A stretch of 64,000 bases of DNA from positions 5,702 to 69,701 of the forward strand of contig MDLA01000095.1 in assembly GCA_001730015.1 (NCBI GenBank), written 5' to 3'. The notes beneath the pieces were generated by a model. The model saw only the letters and a program-made list of their open reading frames with translations, was not told where the DNA came from and searched no databases. Positions within the stretch are counted from its first letter, which is position 1; the number at the start of each line of letters is the position of its first letter. The position numbers and the translations under genes are program-made. This DNA is from Chromatiales bacterium (ex Bugula neritina AB1). Its GTDB lineage: Bacteria; Pseudomonadota; Gammaproteobacteria; Granulosicoccales; Granulosicoccaceae. Shown here piece by piece: positions 34,864-42,994 of the stretch.

Positions 34864-36780
34864 TTACGGTGAATCAACCTGCTGGACTGGTTCGAACAGT
34901 GACCATTCCTGTTGCCTGAGCTTGTCAACGCTGCGCGGATCAAATGAGGGGTTATCCGTTGATAATTTCTGACCTTCGCTGCTAATCCAGTGGTATTTTG
35001 AATTGGTGTTAATTCTATATTGCTCTCCCGAATCCGGATTGCTTACAATGTGAAACTCCCCGCTCAGCAATGTATCACCAGTTTGGCCCTGACCGATAAG
35101 ATTGCTTCGGGTCAGGTAAGCCGAGTGATTGATATCCGCTATTTTCCCGTAGATATCATCGGCGGTGGTGTCTGCACGGTTGCGCGAATAGATGGCATTG
35201 ATCCGTTGCCAGTGAATCTGTGGATCAGCAGCGAGCAAAGGGTCGGTATTAAATTGCGGCACGGCTGTTCCGTTACCCCCCTTGGCGGCTGCCGCCTGCA
35301 GCCAGACCGGGTTAATTTCTGTGCTATCGATACTTTTGCGATAGGCGTCTATGGCTTTTCGAAATTCGTTTCTTGGTGCGTTTAACTGAGTTAACTGGAT
35401 TGTCCAGCTGTAAATCCCGCCGGGGGATGGTGGCGGGATAAGTGTTTGCGTAAGCGAGGCAAAAACAATTTCTCCTTCAGGTGTCTGCCATTCAGTTCCA
35501 ATAGCGTCAATTCGCGGCTTTGCGTTGCCAGCAGTAACGCTGATGTCTCGTGAGAGCCTGATAAATTCCGGAGTAGGGTAGCTTGTAAGAAACCGGTAGT
35601 TCAGTTTCTCGCGGATTTCCGGAATGAAGCGCGATAGCAGATAGTCCGACAACGACATCACCGGCTCGATAAGAACGCCCTTGGGCAGGGTCGACGGTAT
35701 CGACTGCCGAGCAAGCGCATCTGAGGCGTAGAGGAATTTTGCAAACGTAACGGGTTTAGACACGGTGATATTGTCCGGTCCTATAATTTGTAGTTGGTCT
35801 ATTCCCGGCTGGCCGAATCGCCAGCCGTCAGGGAGCGCGGCGCGCAACTGGATAAGGTCGAGGTCAGGGTCAACGATAGATTTAAAAAACAGCGGGTTCT
35901 GGCTGTTTTCCGCTTGCGGAAGCCCGGTAGCCTGGTCTCCCGCAGGAGCGGGTGCAGCGGGCGGCGCGAGCCTGTTATCACTAACCTTGATATCACTAAC
36001 CGGGTTGTCGTTTGCTTCGTTGTCAGTTACCCCGGTGTTATTTGCAATGGTCTGGCTTTCTGCTGCAGGCTCTGCGGGTATATCCGGGTCTCCCTGTATG
36101 CTGAAGTTTGAAAACAGATAAGTTCCCGGGTTGGCGGCAATTATCCCTGATGCGCCGGTACCGGTTTGGCTATTGCCGTAGCTGGTAACCAGGCGGTCGT
36201 TGGCGAACAGTGAGATTCTGTCTCCCTTCTCCTCTATCGTAAGCGTTACTGGTCCCTTTGGATCTTTTAAATCAAGCTTTAGCACTTGATCGTAACGGTT
36301 GTTTAGCATTGAGTGAAGGTTAAGCGAGCTATCGCCGCCGACGGTATAGACAAGGTACGATGCAGGGTTTTCGTGGAAAGCGTAGAGCAGGCCGGCGTAG
36401 GAGTCATTGCTGCCATTCAGGGCATCAATGGTGACCGAGATCTTGCGGCTGCCCCACTGCGCAGGTGCTGATTTCGCGTAGTAGTAGTTAGCAAACCCCC
36501 AGGCCTGCGTGTTCTCCATGCGCACTTTGCCGTCGCTAAGTGAAACTATCCATTGATCATCAGCGGCCGCTTCAATGTGCTGTGTCAGCGGGCCCATGTC
36601 GGCCAGTGCCGGTCGCGCTGCTGATAGCGCAATAATGAGGGCGGCTGCCAGCAAGAGGAGGCTGCTCAGAGTGATACGGGGTAATAGAAAATGCAGGCTG
36701 GTGCTTTTGATTTGTGCGGTGAAGTGAATGACCGGAAAGTGAATAGCCGGTGCTGCAGTCGCATTGCCTGTATGGGCCAT
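34864..36780 (-). CDS. Large exported protein of unknown function, LamG/DUF1080-like N-terminal region
   Basis: 638 residues. A long N-region precedes a hydrophobic signal or anchor (SLLLLAAALIIALSAARPALA, about 40-60), so the protein is exported or anchored. Residues about 65-230 have the alternating beta pattern of a concanavalin-like domain (WGFANYYYAKSAPAQWG; VTIDALNGSNDSYAGLLYAF; YLFSNFSIQGD). A low-complexity Ala/Asn/Pro linker follows (about 232-290), then a C-terminal region of unknown fold (about 295-638) with repeated references to tyrosines and Asn. I recognise no catalytic motif. Its position ahead of an ABC importer suggests a surface or periplasmic helper, but that is inference. 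Confidence 0.7.
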   Translation of the reverse strand: MAHTGNATAAPAIHFPVIHFTAQIKSTSLHFLLPRITLSSLLLLAAALIIALSAARPALADMGPLTQHIEAAADDQWIVSLSDGKVRMENTQAWGFANYYYAKSAPAQWGSRKISVTIDALNGSNDSYAGLLYAFHENPASYLVYTVGGDSSLNLHSMLNNRYDQVLKLDLKDPKGPVTLTIEEKGDRISLFANDRLVTSYGNSQTGTGASGIIAANPGTYLFSNFSIQGDPDIPAEPAAESQTIANNTGVTDNEANDNPVSDIKVSDNRLAPPAAPAPAGDQATGLPQAENSQNPLFFKSIVDPDLDLIQLRAALPDGWRFGQPGIDQLQIIGPDNITVSKPVTFAKFLYASDALARQSIPSTLPKGVLIEPVMSLSDYLLSRFIPEIREKLNYRFLTSYPTPEFIRLSRDISVTAGNAKPRIDAIGTEWQTPEGEIVFASLTQTLIPPPSPGGIYSWTIQLTQLNAPRNEFRKAIDAYRKSIDSTEINPVWLQAAAAKGGNGTAVPQFNTDPLLAADPQIHWQRINAIYSRNRADTTADDIYGKIADINHSAYLTRSNLIGQGQTGDTLLSGEFHIVSNPDSGEQYRINTNSKYHWISSEGQKLSTDNPSFDPRSVDKLRQQEWSLFEPVQQVDSP

Positions 36781-36958
36781 AAGTCGTTCTTTGCTGTGAG
36801 CCTCGTACTTTCTAATTTATACCATGTTCACTTTAATTTTTCATGATCCCGTCTTGCGTCTCCACAGACTGGTACCGAGCGGGGATCCGACAGCCGTCAG
36901 GATTGATTTCGTTTGCCTGCCAGTAGATCACCGGGAGCCGTTGTAGTCAGACGGCTTT

Positions 36959-37270
36959 TTATGAGCTCACATCAAGGTATCCGCGTTCAATTGCAGTTTC
37001 CATCGCGTTGGCTGCGTCAACAAGCTCATTGAATGATTTTCTGAGTAGAGTCAGAGATTTGATTTCCTCAGCTGAGGGCAGGCCGTCACGTTTCTGCGCC
37101 AGATCCATCAATGACTTTATATAAGCCGCGCGGACTTCCGCCACCATGGTAACAATAGGTCGTAGCCCGTCTATATCCAGTTCCTGGATAACCGGGTTGA
37201 TTGTTTCGCGATTAATATTGCGCCTTTCCTGCTCCAAAGTGAGCAGCAGGCGTTGACTGTTACGGTCCAT
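36959..37270 (-). CDS. Small helical protein of unknown function
   Basis: 103 residues, almost entirely predicted helix (LLLTLEQERRNINRETINPV; IVTMVAEVRAAYIKSLMDLA; LTLLRKSFNELVDAANAMETAIERG), with no signal peptide and no cysteine. I do not recognise a family. The heptad-like leucine spacing would allow a helical bundle or coiled coil. It stands alone between an exported protein gene and a divergent M20 peptidase gene. Confidence 0.6.
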   Translation of the reverse strand: MDRNSQRLLLTLEQERRNINRETINPVIQELDIDGLRPIVTMVAEVRAAYIKSLMDLAQKRDGLPSAEEIKSLTLLRKSFNELVDAANAMETAIERGYLDVSS

Positions 37271-37510
37271 GTATTTTCACCCCTGTTAGAGCTAACGGCA
37301 TTGACTCGGTGAGACTTAACCCGGAACCTGTGGCTCGGCCCGCCCGCTTTGCCGCCGGCCATAGGGTTCGCTGCCGTCAACCGGGTGCTGACGCCATTGC
37401 ACTGAATCGCCACACAAGAGTAGCGAAGTTGGTAGAATAATTCCCACTATCTACAGGCCCGAGCTTTGTGGCTACCGGTATCAGCCAGGCGGAATCGTGC
37501 AGGAAAAAAA

Positions 37511-38809
37511 ATGACAAACACCCGAGAGCAGCAGCTGGAAAAACTGCGGAACCGCATAGACTCAGCGCGTGATGATCTGGTTGAACTCACGCGCGCCCTG
37601 ATTGCATTTCCAACCATTAATCCCCCGGGCGTGGGCTACCGGGAGATCTGCGACTTTCTCGCCACCCGTTTGTCCGCGCGTGGTTTTGCTATAGATCTGG
37701 TGCGCGCTGAAGGAGCGCTCGGCGATAGTGACCAGTATCCACGCTGGAATATTATTGCGCGTCATGAAGGACGGCAAAAAGGCGAGTGCGTGCATTTTAA
37801 TTCGCACACCGATATTGTCGATACCGGAGACGGCTGGACGGTCGATCCATTTGCCGGCGAGGTTAAAGACGGAAGAGTCTATGGCCGTGGTGCCTGCGAT
37901 ATGAAAGGTGGTCTGGCGGCATCAATTATTGCGGCCGAAGCCTTTATCGATGTCTTCCCCGATTATTCAGGCGCGGTTGAAATATCGGGTACCTGTGATG
38001 AAGAATCCGGTGGCTTTGGCGGCGTGGCTTATCTGGCTGAAAAGGGCTGGTTCGATCCACAACGGGTGCAGCACGTTATTATCCCTGAGCCGTTAAATAA
38101 AGATCGTATCTGCCTCGGCCATCGGGGTGTGCTGTGGACTGAAGTCGAAACCTATGGACACATTGCTCATGGCTCCATGCCGTTTCTGGGTGATTGCGCG
38201 GTACGGCATATGGGTGCTGTGGTCGCGGCGATGGAGGAAAATTTATTCCCGGCGCTTGCAAAGAAGCGCACTTCTATGCCGGTTGTGCCTGACGGCGCAA
38301 AGCAATCCACTATGAATATCAATTCTATTCATGGAGGGTTACCGGAACCGCAGGAAGGCTACACGGGTCTGCCAACGCCACTGGTTCCGGATCGTTGCAA
38401 AATGGTGCTGGATCGGCGCTTTCTGATGGAAGAGAGCATTGACGATGTACGTGATGAAATAAAAGCGGTGCTGGATTCAGTCGCTGGCGAGCGCGCCACC
38501 TTCCGCTATGAAATGCGGGATCTGTTTTCGGTATTACCCACCATGACAGAACGTGATGCGCCGGTGGTAGGGGCTGTGGCAGATGCGATCAGGCAGGAAA
38601 TTGGTTGCGAGGCTGATTTTGTCGTGTCCCCCGGAACCTATGATCAAAAACATATAGATCGTATTGGTAAGCTGAAAAACTGTATCGCCTACGGGCCAGG
38701 GATACTCGACCTGGCGCACCAGCCCGATGAGTATGTGGGTATTGACGACATGATAGATTCTGCCAGAGTTATGGCAAATTCACTGGCGGCACTTCTAACG
38801 CACGGCTGA
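37511..38809 (+). CDS. M20 family metallopeptidase (ArgE/DapE/ACY1-like)
   Basis: 432 residues. Cytosolic zinc-dependent deacylase/peptidase fold. First metal motif FNSHTDIVDTGDGWTVDPF (His, Asp) and GRGACDMKGG (bridging Asp); the catalytic Glu and metal Glu are in CDEESGGFGG; IPEPLNKDRICLGHRG follows; the dimerisation domain is in the middle; the last metal ligand is near GILDLAHQPDEYV. The substrate could be an N-acyl amino acid such as acetylornithine or succinyl-DAP. The start at 37511 is chosen for its AGGA Shine-Dalgarno; a longer frame has no homology. Confidence 0.87.
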   Translation: MTNTREQQLEKLRNRIDSARDDLVELTRALIAFPTINPPGVGYREICDFLATRLSARGFAIDLVRAEGALGDSDQYPRWNIIARHEGRQKGECVHFNSHTDIVDTGDGWTVDPFAGEVKDGRVYGRGACDMKGGLAASIIAAEAFIDVFPDYSGAVEISGTCDEESGGFGGVAYLAEKGWFDPQRVQHVIIPEPLNKDRICLGHRGVLWTEVETYGHIAHGSMPFLGDCAVRHMGAVVAAMEENLFPALAKKRTSMPVVPDGAKQSTMNINSIHGGLPEPQEGYTGLPTPLVPDRCKMVLDRRFLMEESIDDVRDEIKAVLDSVAGERATFRYEMRDLFSVLPTMTERDAPVVGAVADAIRQEIGCEADFVVSPGTYDQKHIDRIGKLKNCIAYGPGILDLAHQPDEYVGIDDMIDSARVMANSLAALLTHG

Positions 38810-38831
38810 TTACATGAGAGGTGAGCTGCTG

Positions 38832-40292
38832 CTAGTCATGAATTTTACTAAGCTGGGTGAAATCTGCCGGCAGTTCCATAACATCATCCGATGTAACAAC
38901 AGAGTTATCAGGCGCAGGCTCTTTAACTAGCTTTGTTACAAAAAATGCGCTTAACAGTATCGCTGCGAATCCCGCGGCTATGCGTGTATTTCGCACGCTT
39001 AAACCGGTCTTTGAATTCGCTGCTGTGCTGTTATTTGCCTTGTTGCTGCGCGGCAAACTCAGTGCTGACGCCAGCTTGGCGGTGGACCGGTTTGTTCCCT
39101 GGGAATTCACAGCAGGGCCTGCGCCATCGTTAGCCGCAGAGCGTTGCTGGATTGCATGCAATGTAGTTCTTGCGCTTGCAGCGCTTGCAGCGCTGGCTGT
39201 ATTGAACGATGGATAGCGCTGATTGTTATTAAATTGTGCTGCTGTTCTGCTGCCTGAATTGCTATCAAGCGCTTCGTGTGCCAGAGGCGATGTCGGTACC
39301 ACTTCAGCATCGGAAAATGCCATCGGATCGGGCAGTGCGCGTTCAAGGCCTGTGGCTACTACTGTCACCCGGATTTCATCCGTCATGCTTTGATCGATCG
39401 ACGTACCTATAACCACGTTCGCATCGGCGGCGGTGATCTGATTAAGAATATCCCCAACTACCTGGAAGTCGCCCATCGATAAGTTGGAGCCGCCGGTAAT
39501 ATTTGCCAGAACACCGCGCGCACCACGAAGATTGACGCCGTCAATTAGTGGGCTCTCGCTAGCGGCAATAGCAGCATCGCGAGCCCGGAATTCACCAACT
39601 CCGCGACCGGAGCTCATCATCGCTTCGCCCATTTCACTCATCACTGCACGAACATCTGCGAAATCAACATTGATCAGACCGGGGTTGGTGACCAGCTCGG
39701 CTATGCTTTGTACCGCGTTGGTTAAGACATCGTTTGATGCGGCAAATGCTTCCAGCAGTGTTGTATTGGCACCGAGGTGAGTCAGCAGATTTTCATTTGG
39801 AACCACAATCAGTGAATCTACATATTTGCGCAGTTCGCTTATCCCTTCCTCGGCTACCTGCATTCTTTTATTGCCTTCGAAATTGAAGGGCTTGGTCACC
39901 ACAGCAACGGTCAATATGCCTCTGTCTCTGGCAATTTGAGCAATTACCGGTATTGCACCTGTGCCGGTACCACCACCCATACCAGCGGTCAGGAACAGCA
40001 TGTCCGCTCTATCTATAGCATTGGCTATTGCTTCTCTGTCTTCTTCGGCGGCCAGCCTGCCGACGTGAGGGTTGGTGCCAGCCCCCAGGCCGCGGGTAAT
40101 ATCCGTACCGAGCTGTATAACGTTATCGGGTCCAAATCTCGCCAGCGCTTGTGCGTCCGTATTCACGCACATGAAATCAACGCCGCAGATATCGGCATTA
40201 ATCATCTGCTCAACAGCATTACAGCCACCACCACCAATACCAATTAACTTGATAACTGCAGACTGGTATTGATTCAGATCGGGTTGAATCAT
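38832..40292 (-). CDS. ftsZ: FtsZ-family GTPase with a hydrophobic C-terminal segment
   Basis: 486 residues. Residues 1-320 are a complete FtsZ core: IGIGGGGCNAVEQMI, CVNTDAQAL, the GTP signature GGGTGTGAIP (107-116), TKPFNFEG, and the T7 loop NVDFADVRAVMSEMG (208-222) with the catalytic Asp residues, so GTP-driven polymerisation is expected. The linker (about 335-435) is Ser/Ala/Asn-rich. Unlike ordinary FtsZ, residues about 438-456 (IAAGFAAILLSAFFVTKLV, preceded by basic NTR) are a putative membrane helix, followed by a 30-residue acidic tail in which ELPADFTQL faintly recalls the usual C-terminal peptide. No ftsA, ftsQ or mur genes lie nearby, so this is probably a paralogue. Good Shine-Dalgarno (AAGGGA). 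Confidence 0.9.
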   Translation of the reverse strand: MIQPDLNQYQSAVIKLIGIGGGGCNAVEQMINADICGVDFMCVNTDAQALARFGPDNVIQLGTDITRGLGAGTNPHVGRLAAEEDREAIANAIDRADMLFLTAGMGGGTGTGAIPVIAQIARDRGILTVAVVTKPFNFEGNKRMQVAEEGISELRKYVDSLIVVPNENLLTHLGANTTLLEAFAASNDVLTNAVQSIAELVTNPGLINVDFADVRAVMSEMGEAMMSSGRGVGEFRARDAAIAASESPLIDGVNLRGARGVLANITGGSNLSMGDFQVVGDILNQITAADANVVIGTSIDQSMTDEIRVTVVATGLERALPDPMAFSDAEVVPTSPLAHEALDSNSGSRTAAQFNNNQRYPSFNTASAASAASARTTLHAIQQRSAANDGAGPAVNSQGTNRSTAKLASALSLPRSNKANNSTAANSKTGLSVRNTRIAAGFAAILLSAFFVTKLVKEPAPDNSVVTSDDVMELPADFTQLSKIHD

Positions 40293-40632
40293 AGAGTTCC
40301 CTTCAACTTAACAATTGGAGGTGAATATGAGAACTGTCCCCTCGGGAGTGGGGTCAGTCCGTGTCAAACGCCATAGCGTACTGAGGGGTTGAAGTGCAGT
40401 AAGCGCGCCATGAGATAGTGATGTAGCATACAGTTCAGTGGTCTTGTGACGGCATCCGCATACTGGTGTTCCAGCCCTCAGGTTTCGGCTGTCGGTCCCA
40501 TGGCAGCGGTTGTTCTACTGGCGCTTCAAGCGTTAATGGATGCGTATTGCTAATTGCACTTTTCTAACCGGCAACCGTATAGTTGTAGAGAATATAAATT
40601 GGCGAATAACAGCAAACTACAGGTGACAGCCA
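40293..40632. other. Divergent intergenic region ftsZ-like / methyltransferase
   Basis: 340 bases containing the presumed promoters of both genes. A GC-rich piece with short inverted character (CCCCTCGGGAGTGGGG, around 40338-40353) lies about 50 bp upstream of the ftsZ start. I see no gene. Confidence 0.4.
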
Positions 40633-41289
40633 GTGAGTGATGAATCTAAGACCCGAACTGCAACGCGGTTACTGGCAGGCGCTTATGCGCTTGACACAGC
40701 ACAGGACAACATTGACTACTATCGTGATTTTGCATCGGTCTACGATGAAGAATTTGCCGCCGGTTTGAGCTATCAGTATCCAGAGGTACTCAATGAAATC
40801 TACCAGAGCCAGGCAACGCCGGACGACACCCCGGTTATTGACATTGGCTGTGGCACCGGTTTAGTAGGAGCGTTGCTCGATCTGCCACCGGCGCTGGTGG
40901 ATGGTGTGGATATTTCCGGCGAGATGCTGGCCGCAGCTCGAAAAAAGTCAATTTACGGAGCGCTCTATCAGGTTGATCTGACCACCGGTACCGGTGAATT
41001 GCCCTCTCAATACGGGGCTGTTTTGTCGGCTGGGACATTTACCTTCGGTCATCTGGGTGCAGAAGTTCTGCCACAGATGCTGTCGCTTGGTCGCCCTGGC
41101 TGCCTATATTGCATTGGCGTAAACAGCCAGCATTTTAATGCGCAGGGCTTTGATGCAGTGCTTCAGTCCATGCAGTCTGAAAAGCTTATTACCAGGCCAC
41201 TGCTTGAAGAGCGTAAGATCTATGCTGCACAGTCAAGCGAGCATGCACAAGACACCGCTACCGTTCTGGTGTATCGAAAAATCGCATAG
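40633..41289 (+). CDS. SAM-dependent class I methyltransferase
   Basis: 218 residues. After an N-terminal YDEEFAAGL segment, motif I is VIDIGCGTGLVGALL (about residues 72-86), motif II VDGVDISGEMLAAARKK, and the post-core YQVDL and VLSAGTFTFGHLG follow. The fold and lack of an extra domain suit a small-molecule methyltransferase; the substrate is unknown. GTG start at 40633 with AGGTG upstream. The DUF423 gene follows 15 nt later on the same strand. Confidence 0.85.
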   Translation: MSDESKTRTATRLLAGAYALDTAQDNIDYYRDFASVYDEEFAAGLSYQYPEVLNEIYQSQATPDDTPVIDIGCGTGLVGALLDLPPALVDGVDISGEMLAAARKKSIYGALYQVDLTTGTGELPSQYGAVLSAGTFTFGHLGAEVLPQMLSLGRPGCLYCIGVNSQHFNAQGFDAVLQSMQSEKLITRPLLEERKIYAAQSSEHAQDTATVLVYRKIA

Positions 41290-41304
41290 GCACCATAGCA
41301 TAGT

Positions 41305-41673
41305 ATGAACAGACTACTTATTGCAGCAGCCTCGGTAGTGTGCCTGCTCGCGGTTGCGGTGGGTGCATTCGGTGTGCACATGCTGCAAGGGGTGCTGCAG
41401 GGTAAAGCGCTTGGCTGGTATCAGACTGCGGTACAGTATCAGTACTACCACGGTCTGGGTATGTTTGTATCTGCTGTACTGTCGATGCAACTCGGACGCA
41501 GCGCCTCACGTGCCGGCTGGCTGATGCTGGCGGGTATTATAATTTTCTGCGGGTCACTGTACGCCATGGCGCTGGGTGCTCCGAGATGGCTTGGTGCCGT
41601 AACGCCGATTGGTGGGCTGTGCTTCCTGGCGGCCTGGGCGCTATTGGCTATTGTCGCCATCCGGCAGGAGTAA
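41305..41673 (+). CDS. DUF423 family membrane protein (YgdD-like)
   Basis: 122 residues with four predicted membrane helices. Family landmarks: an early glycine-rich helix with AVGAFGVHML, WYQTAVQYQYYHGLGMF, GWLMLAGIIIFCGSLYAMAL and LGAVTPIGGLCFLAAWALL. The function is unknown. Probably cotranscribed with the methyltransferase (15 nt gap). Confidence 0.88.
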   Translation: MNRLLIAAASVVCLLAVAVGAFGVHMLQGVLQGKALGWYQTAVQYQYYHGLGMFVSAVLSMQLGRSASRAGWLMLAGIIIFCGSLYAMALGAPRWLGAVTPIGGLCFLAAWALLAIVAIRQE

Positions 41674-41722
41674 GCAGCCCAATGCGGTACTAGATTATCA
41701 AGTTAACATCAAGGGTCGATGA

Positions 41723-42712
41723 ATGGATAAGGTCAGATGGGGTATATTAAGTACGGCAAAGATTGGCGTAGAAAAAGTGATACCCGCCATGCAGCACTGC
41801 AAGTATGCAGAAGTAAAAGCGATTGCATCGCGCACGCTCACATCAGCGCAATCTGCCGCTGCAGAATTGCGGATTGAGCAAGCCTATGCGAGTTACGATG
41901 AACTACTGGCTGATCCCTCCATTCAGGCGATCTATAATCCGTTGCCAAATCATATGCATGTACCGTGGACCATCAAGGCAATAGAAGCCGGTAAGCACGT
42001 GTTATGTGAAAAGCCGATTGCCCTGAGTGTTGAGGAAGCGAACACTTTGCAGGAATCTCTGGCAAGGCACCCCGGAGTGAAAGTCATGGAAGCCTTCATG
42101 TACCGCTTTCACCCGCAGTGGCAACGAGCGCTTGAGTTGGTGCGAAGCGGTGCCCTGGGAGATATACAAACTATCCAGACATTTTTTTCATTCTTCAACG
42201 ACGACCCGAACAACATTCGCCATTCTCCGGAGATGGGAGGCGGTGGTGTGATGGATATAGGGTGTTACCCGATTTCGCTATCAAGGTACATCTATGAGCG
42301 TGAACCGCTGCGCCTTTTGGCTACATTGAACATTGACCCGGAATTCGGCGTTGATCGGTCTGCATCAGCGATCATGGATTTTGGCGGCCCCACCTCCACT
42401 TTTACCTGTTCAATGGAGATGAGCCCGTTCCAGCGCACCCAGATAGTGGGCAATAAGGGGCGTATAGAGCTGGAAATTCCTTTCAATGCCCCGCCGCAAA
42501 ACCCGACACGAATATGGGTCAGTAACGAACAGGGCACGGTAACGGAGAGCTTTTCGGCGTGTGACCAATATACCGAGCAGGGTGATGTATTTTCACAGGC
42601 AATAATAAACGATGAGCCAGTGCCAACCCCTTTGAGTGATGCCATTAGCAATATGCAGGTTATCGAGGCCGTATTTGAGAGCGATAAATCTGGCGGCTGG
42701 GTTGCACTTTAG
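41723..42712 (+). CDS. Gfo/Idh/MocA family oxidoreductase
   Basis: 329 residues. NAD(P)-binding N-terminal domain: RWGILSTAKIGVEKVIPAM, ASRTLTSAQ, YNPLPNHMH and the EKP motif (HVLCEKPIAL) with the catalytic Lys; the C-terminal domain has MEAFMYRFHPQW and GGGVMDIGCYPIS with an Asp-x3-Cys. Such enzymes oxidise or reduce sugars, inositols or related diols. The substrate cannot be read. Independent gene 50 nt after DUF423. Confidence 0.9.
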   Translation: MDKVRWGILSTAKIGVEKVIPAMQHCKYAEVKAIASRTLTSAQSAAAELRIEQAYASYDELLADPSIQAIYNPLPNHMHVPWTIKAIEAGKHVLCEKPIALSVEEANTLQESLARHPGVKVMEAFMYRFHPQWQRALELVRSGALGDIQTIQTFFSFFNDDPNNIRHSPEMGGGGVMDIGCYPISLSRYIYEREPLRLLATLNIDPEFGVDRSASAIMDFGGPTSTFTCSMEMSPFQRTQIVGNKGRIELEIPFNAPPQNPTRIWVSNEQGTVTESFSACDQYTEQGDVFSQAIINDEPVPTPLSDAISNMQVIEAVFESDKSGGWVAL

Positions 42713-42994
42713 CGCGATCGTCCCTGACAGAATAGCCGTTAGTCGTTGACTAACGAGCTGTTGATTTACAAAGCGTTTTTGTAATGTTAAGGGGTAAAGT
42801 TGTGGTTTCTGCCGTCGTTATTAAAATTAAGTGTGAACTGATTCTCAGAGTAGAAACGTATTTCCTCTAAGGGTCAGTCCAGGGTTCCCACAGGAAATAG
42901 GTTTGAGCTGGGAGCTTACAGTTCTAAGGGGAGGCAGTCAGTTTTAAGTAGAACTTAAATATTTTGGGCGCTGTCTATATTCACGGAAGAATCA

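Noticed and set aside
42713..42994. A flagellar sigma-28 promoter upstream of the chemoreceptor
   Set aside because: No TAAA-N15-GCCGATAA-like pair could be identified with acceptable spacing.
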